A stretch of 64,000 nt of DNA, taken from Pseudomonas sp. Irchel s3f7. Lineage in GTDB: Bacteria > Pseudomonadota > Gammaproteobacteria > Pseudomonadales > Pseudomonadaceae. Under the pieces are notes generated by a model. That model saw only the letters and a program-made list of their open reading frames with translations. It searched no databases and had not been told where the DNA came from. The stretch's first letter is position 1, and each line of letters begins with the position of its first letter. This document shows positions 54,697 to 63,873 of this stretch, in pieces. The DNA lies in assembly GCF_900187615.1 (NCBI RefSeq), contig NZ_FYDO01000007.1, positions 143,530 to 207,529 of the forward strand, given 5' to 3'. Made by a program: the position numbers and the translations under genes.

Positions 54697-55823
54697 GCCA
54701 CGCTCTCCGCTTTTTCCAGCACCGGTTTCGTGGCCCTGCGGCGCACCACCCACAGGTAAACCCCGCTGCCGAGCACGATGATGGTCAGCACATCGAGGGT
54801 CGCCCAGAGTATCTGCATCGGCATGCCGCCGTAGTCACCGAAGTGCAACGGCTGCGACATGCCCATGACGTCCATGTACCACGGGCGCTCGACCACGGCG
54901 GTGACTTGCAGGGTGCTGGCATCGATCAGTACCGGCGTCAGCAGGTGCGAGGTCAGGTGCGTGCTGCCCTTCATGAACACCGCGTAATGGTGCTCGCTGG
55001 AAAAACGCGTGCCGGGGAAGGCGATGAAGTCCGGCTGCATACCCGGCGCGACTTCCCTGGCGATGTCGAGCAAACGGGTGGCGGGCGCCAGTTCTGTGAG
55101 CGGCGGTGCATCGCGATAGGGCGCGATCATCGCGGTCAGTGTGTCGTTGCGCCATGCGGCAATCAGCAAGTCCGCGCAGGCACTGACGACACCGGTCACG
55201 CCGACCACCAGCGCCCACGTCAGCGTCACGACACCGATCAGGTTGTGCAGATCGAGCCAGCGCAGGCGGGTGGATTTGTCCTGCCGCACGGTGGCGAATT
55301 TCAAGCGGCGCATGAACGGCAGGTACAGCACGGTGCCGGAGACAATCGCGACGACGAACAGAATCCCCATGAACGCCAGCAGCAACTTGCCCGGCAATCC
55401 GGCGAACATGTCCACGTGCAGACGCAGCATCACCATCATGAAGCCGCCGTTGGCCGAGGGCATCTCCAGCGCTTCGCCGGTACGGGCGTCGAGCATGAAG
55501 GTGTGGGACGAATTCGGTTCGGTACCCGCGGTGGGTGCCATGATTGCGATGGCGGCGTTGGGTTCGTCCTTTTCATAACCGAAGTACTGCACGACTTCGC
55601 CAGGACGATGTTTTTCCGCAGCCTGCACCAATTGCTGCAGGTTCAACTGCGGGGTGTCTGCCGGCATGACTTTCAACTCGGCGGCATCGCCCAGCAAATG
55701 GTCGATCTCGTGGTGGAAGATCAACGGCAGGCCGGTCAATGCCAGCATCAGCAGAAACACGGTACAGATCAGGCTGGTCCAGGTGTGGACAGCGGACCAG
55801 CGGCGAATTGTTTTACTTTTCAT
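54693..55823 (-). CDS. PepSY-associated transmembrane protein (siderophore-iron reductase-like)
   Basis: A 376-residue protein with four transmembrane helices and periplasmic PepSY domain features (HTWTSLICTVFLLMLALTGLPLIFHHEID near the start; WLDLHNLIGVVTLTWALVVGVTGV in the middle). Conserved His residues in helices (H16-type WxxVHxW, LHVDMF, LHNLIG) could bind heme. Such proteins are thought to reduce imported ferric siderophores in the periplasm. The start at 55823 (MKSKTIRRW) has GAAGG upstream. It is downstream of the TonB receptor. Confidence 0.88.
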   Translation of the reverse strand: MKSKTIRRWSAVHTWTSLICTVFLLMLALTGLPLIFHHEIDHLLGDAAELKVMPADTPQLNLQQLVQAAEKHRPGEVVQYFGYEKDEPNAAIAIMAPTAGTEPNSSHTFMLDARTGEALEMPSANGGFMMVMLRLHVDMFAGLPGKLLLAFMGILFVVAIVSGTVLYLPFMRRLKFATVRQDKSTRLRWLDLHNLIGVVTLTWALVVGVTGVVSACADLLIAAWRNDTLTAMIAPYRDAPPLTELAPATRLLDIAREVAPGMQPDFIAFPGTRFSSEHHYAVFMKGSTHLTSHLLTPVLIDASTLQVTAVVERPWYMDVMGMSQPLHFGDYGGMPMQILWATLDVLTIIVLGSGVYLWVVRRRATKPVLEKAESVA

Positions 55824-55895
55824 TTCATAGCCTTCAGAAAAACCAAAGCCGTCCACGAAGGACGGCCTGGTCATTGGGTGCGTCAGGTCAAGCGG

Positions 55896-58331
55896 TTACC
55901 ACTTGTAGCCGATGCTGGCCATGACGTTGCGACGGTCGCCGTAATAGCAGTAGAAGCCGTCACAGGTCGAAATGTATTCCTTGTCGAATACGTTGTTGGC
56001 ATTGACGCTGACACTGACGCCCTTGAGCACATTGTCCAGGCGACCGAGGTCGTAATGGACGGCCGCATCATAGACGGTATAGGAATCGCTATGGCCATCT
56101 GATGGATCGCGCACGTAGGCCATGCTGCCGATCGCGATGTTGTCGGTTTCGCCGACATATCGCACACCAAAGCCGATACCGAAGCCATCCAGAACACCTG
56201 TGTGCCAGGTGTAGTCAGCCCAGGCAGCGGCCTGGTTTTCCGGGGTCAGTGGCAGCGGACGGTTTTTGTCCAGCGGATCGGTGACTTTGGTCATCTTGCT
56301 GTTGGCGTAGGTGTACGAAGCGGTCAGCTTCAGGTTCTCGTTGACGTTACCGGTCGCTTCCAGCTCGAAGCCACGCACCTTGGCCTCACCCAATGGACGA
56401 GACACGCCCAGGGTGTCACTGAGTACGATGTCCTTGCGGGTCAGGTCATAGGCCGCTGCCGTGAACAGCATGTCGGTGCCTGGCGGCTGGTACTTGATAC
56501 CCACTTCGTATTGCTTGCCGGTTCCAGGGCTGAACGCCTCGCCATTAGCGCCACCGGCTTCCGCCTGGAAGGATTCGGCGTACGAGATGTAAGGGGTGAA
56601 GCCAGAATCGAACACATAGCTGATGGCCGCGTTGCCGCTGAAGTTGCTGTCGTTGCGGGTGTCCTTGGCGTCGTTCATGTTGTAGAACGTCGAATCCGTA
56701 TGCAGCCAGTCCTGACGACCGCCCAGGGTCAGGCGCCAGTTATCGAGGGCCATCTGGTCTTGAGCGTACAGGCCGGTGTCATGGGTCTTCTGGTTGTAAT
56801 CGTTGTAAGCGGTGTATTTGACGTTGGTGAAGTCCTGACCGTAGATCGGGTGGGTGATGTTGCTGGGTGGCGCATTGCCGTACAGCCATTTGTAGTTGGT
56901 GTTGACGCGTTGGTGGTCCAGCCCCAGCAGCACGGTGTGCTTGATGACACCGGTGTCGAAATCAGCCTGGAAATTGTTATCCACCGCGAATTGGCTGAGG
57001 TCTTCGTCGACGACGTTGGCACCACGGGCCACGGTGCCGTCATCGCTGACCGAGCCGTAGTAGCCGCCCGAGGTGATGCTCTGGAAGGACAGATCGCTCT
57101 TGGTGTAGCGCAGGTTCTGACGGAACTGCCAGACGTCGTTCATCCGATGCTCAAAGGCATAGCCCAACGCGTAATAGGTCTTGTCGTAGAACTCCCATTC
57201 CGGATCGCCGAGGTTCTTGTGGTACTTCACTTCACCGGCAGGCGAGGACAGTTTGGTGCCTTGCAACGGAAGGAACTGGCTGGTGGAGCCCGTATCGTCA
57301 CGGTTGTACTGGCTGAGGAATGTCAGCGTGGTATCGGGATCGATGTTCCAGGTCAGGCTGGGCGCGATGTTGTAGCGCTTGTCGTCGATGTGTTCGATGG
57401 AGGTGTTGCTATCGCGAACCACACCGCTGACACGGTACAAAAAACGCCCTTCGTCATCGACCGGGCCGGTGCTGTCAAAGCTGACCTGCTTGCGTTCGTA
57501 GCTGCCGACCTGCAATTGCACTTCATTGCTGGCCAAGGCATCAGGGCGACGGCTGACCATGTCGATCAAGCCACCAGGCGGCGTCTGGCCGTACAGCGAG
57601 GACGCAGGGCCACGCAGCAGGGCGACGCGCTCAAGGTCCCAGGTTTCCATTTTCGGCATGGTGTAGGTGCCCTTTGGCAGCGGCAAACCATCGAGGAACT
57701 GGGTAGGCTCAAAGCCACGCACCTTCAGCCATTCGGCGCGGCTATCGCTGCCGTAGCTGCTGGCAATGACGCCGGGCATGTAACGCACGGCGTCATCCAG
57801 ATTCTGTACGGCACGGTCTTGCATCTGTTCGCGGGTGGCGACCGAGATTGAACGCGGCGCTTCGGCCAGTGCGGTATCGGTCTTGGTCCCGGCAGCGGTG
57901 CGCTTGGCCAGATAGCCTTGCACCGGGCCCCAAGCGCTTTCAGCGTCTTCCACGCCGATCACGCTGGTCGCCGGCAGCGCCATCACGCCCTCGGGTACCG
58001 CCGCCAGGCTGTAGGTGCCGGCGCTGCTTTGTTCCAGTTGCAGACCGGTGCCACGCAGGGCTTCGCGCAGGGCGCCCGCCGCGTCGAACTGGCCGTTGAC
58101 CGGGGCCGAGGTCTTGCCCGCCGCCAGCGACGGATTCAACGACAGCGCCAGACCGGCCTGGCTTGCAATCTGATTCAGGGTGCTGGCCAGTGGCGCGGCG
58201 GGCAAGTTGTAGGCACGAACGCTGGATGCCTGTTCAGCGGCGATCAGTTGGCTGCTGGCCAAAGGGGTGCAAAAGGCAATGGCAAGCGCCAGCAAACTGG
58301 GGCGCAACAAGGTGTCTAGCGAGCGGGACAT
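55896..58331 (-). CDS. TonB-dependent hydroxamate-type siderophore receptor with signalling domain
   Basis: Outer-membrane transducer of 811 residues. A signal peptide (about 1-32) is followed by a secretin/TonB N-terminal signalling domain (SSVRAYNLPAAPLASTLNQIASQAGLALSLNP, about 35-115), a plug (SISVATREQMQDRAVQNLDDAVRYMPGV, LRGPASSLYGQTPPGGLIDMVSRRP) and a 22-strand barrel ending in the aromatic IGYKW. The CDGFYCYYGDRRNV loop resembles FhuA/FoxA-type receptors, so a hydroxamate ligand is likely. AGGAG lies before the ATG. With FecI and FecR downstream of the same promoter region, it is a cell-surface signalling system. Confidence 0.93.
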   Translation of the reverse strand: MSRSLDTLLRPSLLALAIAFCTPLASSQLIAAEQASSVRAYNLPAAPLASTLNQIASQAGLALSLNPSLAAGKTSAPVNGQFDAAGALREALRGTGLQLEQSSAGTYSLAAVPEGVMALPATSVIGVEDAESAWGPVQGYLAKRTAAGTKTDTALAEAPRSISVATREQMQDRAVQNLDDAVRYMPGVIASSYGSDSRAEWLKVRGFEPTQFLDGLPLPKGTYTMPKMETWDLERVALLRGPASSLYGQTPPGGLIDMVSRRPDALASNEVQLQVGSYERKQVSFDSTGPVDDEGRFLYRVSGVVRDSNTSIEHIDDKRYNIAPSLTWNIDPDTTLTFLSQYNRDDTGSTSQFLPLQGTKLSSPAGEVKYHKNLGDPEWEFYDKTYYALGYAFEHRMNDVWQFRQNLRYTKSDLSFQSITSGGYYGSVSDDGTVARGANVVDEDLSQFAVDNNFQADFDTGVIKHTVLLGLDHQRVNTNYKWLYGNAPPSNITHPIYGQDFTNVKYTAYNDYNQKTHDTGLYAQDQMALDNWRLTLGGRQDWLHTDSTFYNMNDAKDTRNDSNFSGNAAISYVFDSGFTPYISYAESFQAEAGGANGEAFSPGTGKQYEVGIKYQPPGTDMLFTAAAYDLTRKDIVLSDTLGVSRPLGEAKVRGFELEATGNVNENLKLTASYTYANSKMTKVTDPLDKNRPLPLTPENQAAAWADYTWHTGVLDGFGIGFGVRYVGETDNIAIGSMAYVRDPSDGHSDSYTVYDAAVHYDLGRLDNVLKGVSVSVNANNVFDKEYISTCDGFYCYYGDRRNVMASIGYKW

Positions 58332-58452
58332 ACAGCGGCTCCTGAAAGGGAATACTTCTCAATTGCCTAAGTGCCGAACGAAAATCAAAAAGTGATAGGG
58401 CTGGATGAAAATAATTTAGATTCAGGAAGTGCGTTTGTATCTATCGGCCCTT

Positions 58453-58575
58453 TTGTGGCGAGGGAGCTTGCTCCCGCTCGACTGCGCAGCAGTCGTCACA
58501 TCAGTGAGTACGGACTAACTGGAAAGTGCATGGGGGCGCTTCGCACCCCAGCGGGAGCAAGCTCCCTCGCCACGG
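58453..58575. repeat. REPIN, GTGGCGAGGGAGC class
   Basis: TGTGGCGAGGGAGCTTGCTC and its complement flank an inner GCGCAGCAGTCG/GCGCTTCGCACC segment. It lies between fecR and the receptor. Confidence 0.88.
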
Positions 58576-58590
58576 GGTTAACGGGATGAT

Positions 58591-59562
58591 TCAGTGTTTG
58601 GAGTCGGCCTTCACCACCGTCACCCACCATTGCGTGTGCTGTTCGATTTTCACCGGCAAGGTCGGCAGCAGCGCATTGAGCGCCAGGTCGGTATCGCGCA
58701 GCGGGAAACTGCCGGTAATCCGCAGGTCAGCGACTTCCGGTGCAACCCCCAGATACCCTCGTCGGTAGCGGCCGATTTCATGAATCAGGTCTTCCAGGCG
58801 TGCGTTGTCCACCACCAGCATGCCGCGGGTCCAGGCATCGGCACCGAGGTTGACGGCCAGGATCGGCCCCAGGCCATTGCTGCGGATCAGCACTTGCTGG
58901 CCCTCGCGCAGGATCTGTTCTTCAGGACTGGATTGCGGATGAGCCGCCACCGCCGACTGCAACACACTCAGACGCGTGCCTTCTTCCTCACGCTTGACCA
59001 GGAACCGCGTACCCAGTGCGCGCATGCTGCCTTCGCGGGTTTCGACGATGAAGGGCCGGGGGTCGCCATGACCGGTTTCGATAAGGATTTCGCCTTCCTG
59101 AAGGATGATCAGGCGCTGCTTCTCATCGAAACGTACGTCCACGGCGCTGTGGGTATTGAGGTTGATCACGGTGCCGTCGGCCAGGCGAAGGGTGCGCTGT
59201 TCGCCGGTCGCGGTGCGCTGGTCGGCCAGCCAATAATCGACCGGCAGATACCGTTCGCCAGCGAACAACGCCAGGCCGATCACTGCGACGACACTGGCCA
59301 ATCCGTTACCGAGTTTGCGCACGCGCCGACGAATGCCTTCGCGCGATTGCAGCAGGGCGGTACGGGCCGGGCCGCTGGCAACGCTGAAGCGCTGGTCGAG
59401 CATGCCCAACTGGCGCCAGGCGCGGGCGTGTTCTTCGTGGGCGGCGTGCCATTGGGTGAACGCTTCGCGCTCCGCCGGGTTGCCGGAGTCCAGGGACAAC
59501 TGCCAGGCAATCGCGGCGTCCAGTACCTGCGCCGACACCGGTTTGGAACTGACCGGGCTCAT
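58591..59562 (-). CDS. FecR-type anti-sigma factor
   Basis: A 323-residue single-pass inner-membrane protein. The cytoplasmic N-terminal part has AIAWQLSLDSGNPAEREAFTQWHAAHEEHARAWRQL, the DUF4880 sigma-binding region. One transmembrane helix (LASVVAVIGLALFAGERYL, about residues 85-103) leads to a periplasmic FecR domain (GEQRTLRLADGTVINLNTHSAVDVRFD). It relays receptor occupancy to the sigma factor. Its ATG overlaps the sigma gene stop. Confidence 0.94.
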   Translation of the reverse strand: MSPVSSKPVSAQVLDAAIAWQLSLDSGNPAEREAFTQWHAAHEEHARAWRQLGMLDQRFSVASGPARTALLQSREGIRRRVRKLGNGLASVVAVIGLALFAGERYLPVDYWLADQRTATGEQRTLRLADGTVINLNTHSAVDVRFDEKQRLIILQEGEILIETGHGDPRPFIVETREGSMRALGTRFLVKREEEGTRLSVLQSAVAAHPQSSPEEQILREGQQVLIRSNGLGPILAVNLGADAWTRGMLVVDNARLEDLIHEIGRYRRGYLGVAPEVADLRITGSFPLRDTDLALNALLPTLPVKIEQHTQWWVTVVKADSKH

Positions 59563-60077
59563 GTCGGCTCACCGTACAGCGCGATGTAGCACTGGCGAAT
59601 GCCTTGGGCCAGGTACTGACGAACCCGCGGCACCGACACGCCCAAACGCTCGGCAATTTCCGCATGGCCCAGGCCATCGAGACGGTTGTAGAGAAACGCC
59701 GCCCGCGCCTTGCTGGAGAGCTTGCCGAGCAGGCGGTCGATGTTTTTCAGGTCTTCGAGGATCATCTGCTGTTCTTCCACCGACGGCTGTTCGGCTTCGG
59801 GGATCAGCATCAGTTCGGTGAGGTAGGCCTGTTCCAGTGCGGCGCGACGGAAGTAATCGAACAGCAAGCCCTTGGCAATCGACACCAGGAAGGCCCGCGG
59901 CTCGCGAGGCAGCTTCAACTCCTCACGACCCAACAAGCGCACGAAAGTGTCCTGGCTCAGGTCTTCGGCCCGTTGTGGGCAAGCGACGTTGCGCCGAAGC
60001 CACGCCAGTAGCCAACTGCGATGGTCGCGATACAACGCACCGACGAGCTCACTTTGAGGGCTAGGGACTGACGACAC
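59559..60077 (-). CDS. FecI-type ECF sigma-70 factor
   Basis: 172 residues with sigma region 2 (LYRDHRSWLLAWLRRN, AEDLSQDTFVRLL) and region 4 (LSSKARAAFLYNRLDGLGHAEIAERLGVSVPRVRQYLAQGIRQC). It starts with GTG at 60077. It should transcribe the TonB receptor gene when the siderophore is bound. A Fur-like site lies upstream. It is in an operon with fecR by a four-base overlap. Confidence 0.94.
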   Translation of the reverse strand: MSSVPSPQSELVGALYRDHRSWLLAWLRRNVACPQRAEDLSQDTFVRLLGREELKLPREPRAFLVSIAKGLLFDYFRRAALEQAYLTELMLIPEAEQPSVEEQQMILEDLKNIDRLLGKLSSKARAAFLYNRLDGLGHAEIAERLGVSVPRVRQYLAQGIRQCYIALYGEPT

Positions 60078-60103
60078 GCAGCATCACCGACTGGGAAGTG
60101 TTA

Positions 60104-60122
60104 ACTAACGAGAATTGTTCGC
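60104..60122. promoter_or_regulatory. candidate Fur box upstream of fecI
   Basis: ACTAACGAGAATTGTTCGC matches about 11 of 19 positions of the Fur consensus and includes the GAGAATTGTT core seen in pseudomonad sites. It lies 27 bp before the sigma gene start, as expected for iron repression. Confidence 0.5.
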
Positions 60123-60199
60123 GATTGTGTCAGAGGCGAGGGCGGGAAGCAATTGGCGCTGGTCGGGTGATTGGCGCGGCTTATTAGGAGTGCACCAAC

Positions 60200-60323
60200 C
60201 TGTGGCGAGGGGGCTTGCCCCCGTTGGGTTGCGAAGCGACCCTCTCCGTTTCTCCTGCCAGTTTGCAGCTACTGGTTTGACGACTGCTTCGCAGTCGAGC
60301 GGGGGCAAGCCCCCTCGCCACAG
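60200..60323. repeat. REPIN, GTGGCGAGGGGGC class
   Basis: TGTGGCGAGGGGGCTTGCCC and its complement. Inner arms are TTGCGAAGCGACC and GACTGCTTCGCAG. Confidence 0.88.
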
Positions 60324-60345
60324 TTAACGCTAATGCGAACTGAGT

Positions 60346-61053
60346 CTAAAAGGACGGCGCCTGCTGCCGCCGTTTCCATTGGCTCAAGCGCTGTTGCAGG
60401 TTTAACGGGCTATGAATCTGCTGCTGCCGCGCCCGGCTGAACAGGATCAGCGCCAGTTCCGCAGTGGCCAGCGCATCGGCACTGGCGTGGTGGCGCTCGA
60501 AAACCTCCAGCTTGAACCAGTCGATCCAGTCGTCCAGCCCGGCCTCGCGAATGTGTGCCTGAGGGCACAGCAGCGGGGCCATATCCGCCACATCCAGAAA
60601 CGGGTGCTGCAACTTGTAGCCCAGATGATCTTTCAATGCGCGCCCGAGCATGTGTTGATCGAACGGCGCATGAAAGGCCAGCACCGGGCTGTCACCGATG
60701 TACTCCATCAGATCGAGCAACGCCTCGGCCGGATCGCTGCCCGCCGCAATGGCACTGGGGCCGAGACCATGGATCAGCACGCTGGGGCCGAGTTTGACTT
60801 CAGCGCATTGCAAGGTGCGCTCGAACTGCTGGCTGAAATCAATCGCGCCGTCCTCGATCACCACCGCACCGATGGACAGCACCCGATCCTTGTTCATGTT
60901 GAGCCCGGTGGTTTCCAGGTCGAGCACGACCCAGCGTTGCTCACGCAGGCTGCATTCGCCAAGGGCAGTAGCATCGGGCAAGCGATCAAGCCGTTGCTGC
61001 ACCTCGGCGGGCAGGGTTGGGCTGGTTGGGCGCAGCCATGCAAACAGGCTCAT
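60346..61053 (-). CDS. DEDDh 3'-5' exonuclease (DnaQ-like)
   Basis: A 235-residue exonuclease of the DNA polymerase III epsilon type. Catalytic residues are visible in WVVLDLETTGLN (D, E), FHAPFDQHML (D) and RHHASADALATAELAL (H, D). Its ATG overlaps the stop of the DUF294 gene by four bases, a pairing found widely in pseudomonads. It is not the replicative DnaQ, and a role in nucleotide or RNA turnover is possible. Confidence 0.9.
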   Translation of the reverse strand: MSLFAWLRPTSPTLPAEVQQRLDRLPDATALGECSLREQRWVVLDLETTGLNMNKDRVLSIGAVVIEDGAIDFSQQFERTLQCAEVKLGPSVLIHGLGPSAIAAGSDPAEALLDLMEYIGDSPVLAFHAPFDQHMLGRALKDHLGYKLQHPFLDVADMAPLLCPQAHIREAGLDDWIDWFKLEVFERHHASADALATAELALILFSRARQQQIHSPLNLQQRLSQWKRRQQAPSF

Positions 61054-62984
61054 AGCTGATACCGCAGGCTCAGGCTGCTTTGCAGGCGTTGGGCCTGACG
61101 CAGGGACTCACGCAGGATGCGTCGATCCAGATGATTGAGGCTGTCAGGATCGACCCGATTGGAGTAGGGAAAATTCTCCCGGGTCTGTAGTTGATGTTGC
61201 TGCATGCGCGTTTGCTGAATGAAGTGATAAGCCTCTTCGTACGCCGCGCCATCCAGTGGGTCGATCACCTCGTTGGCGATCAACTGACGAAAACGCTCCA
61301 GCGTGTTGTTCGCTTCGATGCCATGGGCGAGGGCCAGTACCCGGGCGCCGTCGACAAAAGGGGCCAGGCCCTGGGTCTTCAGGTCCAGCGTGGCTTTCTC
61401 GCCATTTTTGCGCGCCAGCACAAAATCACGGAAACGCCCTACAGGCGGGCGATTGCGCAGCGCATTCTCGGCCATCATCCGCTGGAACAAACGGTTGTCG
61501 CCGACCTGATCGAGAATGCCCCGCCGCAACTGTTCGCAACTCTGTTCGCTGCCCCAGACCACGCGCAAATCGAAATAGATGCTGGAGCCCAGCAGATTCT
61601 CCGGCGTCGCCTCGCGGATAAACGCCGAAAAGCGTCGCGCCCATTCCGCACGGGACAGGCACAGCTCGGGGTTGCCGGCCATGATGTTGCCCTTGCACAG
61701 GGTGAAACCGCACAGCGCCAGGCTCTGGTTGATCTGCTGGGCGATGGGCAGCAACTTGCCGCGAATCTCTGCCGCATGGGCCGCGTCCCGGGCTTCGAAC
61801 AGAATGCCGTTGTCCTGGTCGGTGTGCAGCGTCTGTTCGCGCCGGCCTTCGCTGCCGAAACACAGCCAACTGAACGGCACGCCGGGGTCGCCTTTCTCGG
61901 CGAGGGTCAGTTCGATCACCCGGCACACGGTGTGATCGTTGAGCAGGGTGATGATGTGCGTGATCTGGGTCGAAGACGCACCGTGCGCCAGCATGCGCTC
62001 GACCAGCTGGCCGATTTCGCCACGCATCGCCACCAGGTTTTCCACCCGGGGCGCATTGCGGATGGTCCGCGCCAGGTGCACGAGATCGACCCGTTGCAGG
62101 GAAAACAGATCGCGCTCCGACACCACGCCGCACAGGCGCTGATCCTTGACCAGGCAGACGTGGGCGATGTGGCGCTCGGTCATGGCAATCGCGGCATCGA
62201 AGGCGCTGTGATCCGGCGACAGGTAAAAGGGCGCGGGGGTCATGAACCGCTCGATGGCTTCGTTGAAGTCACTGCTGCCATTGGCCACGGCCTGGCGCAG
62301 GTCGCGCAGGGTGAAAATCCCCAGGGGTGCTTTGTGTTCGTCGACGGCCACGATGCTGCCGACCTGCTGTTCATGCATCAGCGTCACGGCCTCGCGCAGC
62401 GGCGTGAGCGGGCTGCAAGTCACCGGATGACGCATGGCCAGCTCACCCAATCGGGTGTTGAGCGAATACTGGGTGCCGAGGGTTTCCACGGCTTTTTGCT
62501 GGACCTGCTGATTGACCTGGTCCAGCAAACTGCTGACGCAACGCAGGGCAAAGTTGCGAAAGGTGTCCGAGAGTGAAAACATGCGGATGAACGCGGGTTT
62601 GTTCAGTTGCAGGCAAAACGTGTCTTCGCCGGCCAGGTGCTCGGTGCGAGTCGCCCGTTCACCGAGCAACGCCGCTAGAGGGAAGCACTCGCCGGTGGTG
62701 ATTTCGAACACCGTTTCAGTGCCACCCTTGGCCGTGTGCGGACGTTCGCCCACCACCCGGCCTTGCTTGACGATATAGAAGTGTTCAACCGGACCGTCGG
62801 CGGGCTTGATGATGCTCTCGCCGGGGGCATAGAAACGCAGCTGACATTGCTCCACCAGAAACGCCAGGTGAGCCTGTTCCATCTGATTGAAAGGCGGGAA
62901 GCGCTGAAGAAATTGCAACGTACCCTGGATGTTCTGCAACACCGCGGTTTTCCCTGCCTGTGTGAAGGCGTCCGCTTTACTCAT
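61050..62984 (-). CDS. DUF294 nucleotidyltransferase-like protein with cNMP-binding and CBS domains
   Basis: A 644-residue cytoplasmic protein. Its domains in order are a cyclic-nucleotide-binding-like domain (about 30-145, FYAPGESIIKPADGPVEHFYIVKQGRVVGE), two CBS domains (about 165-285, LTPLREAVTLMHEQQVGSIVAVDEHKAPLGIFTLRDL), the DUF294 nucleotidyltransferase domain (FGSEGRREQTLHTDQDNGILFE, a GlnD-like active site with GSxxRxE and DxD) and a C-terminal DUF294_C domain. It starts at 62984 or two codons earlier. It may adenylylate or uridylylate a partner in response to nucleotides. The partner exonuclease is co-transcribed. Confidence 0.9.
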   Translation of the reverse strand: MSKADAFTQAGKTAVLQNIQGTLQFLQRFPPFNQMEQAHLAFLVEQCQLRFYAPGESIIKPADGPVEHFYIVKQGRVVGERPHTAKGGTETVFEITTGECFPLAALLGERATRTEHLAGEDTFCLQLNKPAFIRMFSLSDTFRNFALRCVSSLLDQVNQQVQQKAVETLGTQYSLNTRLGELAMRHPVTCSPLTPLREAVTLMHEQQVGSIVAVDEHKAPLGIFTLRDLRQAVANGSSDFNEAIERFMTPAPFYLSPDHSAFDAAIAMTERHIAHVCLVKDQRLCGVVSERDLFSLQRVDLVHLARTIRNAPRVENLVAMRGEIGQLVERMLAHGASSTQITHIITLLNDHTVCRVIELTLAEKGDPGVPFSWLCFGSEGRREQTLHTDQDNGILFEARDAAHAAEIRGKLLPIAQQINQSLALCGFTLCKGNIMAGNPELCLSRAEWARRFSAFIREATPENLLGSSIYFDLRVVWGSEQSCEQLRRGILDQVGDNRLFQRMMAENALRNRPPVGRFRDFVLARKNGEKATLDLKTQGLAPFVDGARVLALAHGIEANNTLERFRQLIANEVIDPLDGAAYEEAYHFIQQTRMQQHQLQTRENFPYSNRVDPDSLNHLDRRILRESLRQAQRLQSSLSLRYQL

Positions 62985-63244
62985 AACCATTACCGCAGTC
63001 GTTGTTTGAATTGTTGTGGTCGGATGTCTCAGACATGGTCGACCCCTGCGGCCGGAGTGCCCATTGGACGTAAGTCTAGGTAGGCAATCATTGTGGTGGA
63101 ATGTCGGAAGAACCTTACACAACTGTACGAAAAACCTCTCTGTCCCCCTATTGGAAAAATATCCGACGAAGCGCACATTTAAGGCCTGCTTAGCGATGTC
63201 TGACCACTGTGCTAGGGAATTGATCTGAACATGTAGAGAACGCC

Positions 63245-63706
63245 ATGTCCGACCACGATATTTTGAGTGACGCCGAGCGGGAAGCATTGAGTGCCGTCAT
63301 GCTGGAACCTGACCTGCCGCCGCAACGGGTGCTGATCGTCGATGACGATAAAGATGCCCGGGAGTTACTGTCGGAGATTCTGGCACTGGACGGTATTCGC
63401 TGTGTGACGGCGGCCAGTGGTGAGGCTGCACTCAGGATCCTGGTGGCCGAAACGGAGATCAAAAAACCCACTATTGGTTTGCTGATCACTGACCTGCGAA
63501 TGGGCCACGTCGATGGACTTGACCTGATCCGCCAGGTCCGCGAGTCGGTACGGGCAGCGTTGCCGATCATCATCGTCTCGGGCGATGCCGATGTGGAGGA
63601 CGCGATCGCCGCGATGCATTTGAGCGTGGTGGACTTCCTGCTCAAGCCGATTGATTCGGGCGAGTTGCTTGGGTTGGTCAAGCGTGAACTGGGGATGAAG
63701 CCTTAG
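63245..63706 (+). CDS. single-domain response regulator
   Basis: 153 residues with one receiver domain (about 28-148). Acidic pocket VLIVDDDKDAREL, phospho-acceptor Asp in LLITDLRMGHVDG, Thr/Ser switch in IIIVSGDADVED and Lys in DFLLKPIDSGE are all present. There is no output domain. A 25-residue N-terminal extension precedes the receiver. It diverges from the DUF294 gene. Its histidine kinase is not in the window. Confidence 0.92.
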   Translation: MSDHDILSDAEREALSAVMLEPDLPPQRVLIVDDDKDARELLSEILALDGIRCVTAASGEAALRILVAETEIKKPTIGLLITDLRMGHVDGLDLIRQVRESVRAALPIIIVSGDADVEDAIAAMHLSVVDFLLKPIDSGELLGLVKRELGMKP

Positions 63707-63732
63707 CTCAAACCTGCCGGCCTCGCACATTC

Positions 63733-63838
63733 CCTGTAGGAGCCGGCTTGCCGGCGATGGACTCAAGTGCGCCGCGTTTATCCGGTTCAAAAACGCGTTA
63801 TCGTTAACGACCATCGCTGGCAAGCCAGCTCCTACAGG
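63733..63838. repeat. REPIN downstream of the response regulator
   Basis: Opposed REP cores. The spacer carries AACGCGTTATCGTTAACG. Confidence 0.88.
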
Positions 63839-63873
63839 TATGCGTTATCTTTCTTTCCCGGGGGCTTGCGTGA

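Noticed and set aside
55896..58331. Naming the receptor FoxA, FiuA or FhuA
   Set aside because: Family likeness is clear but ligand cannot be assigned from sequence alone.
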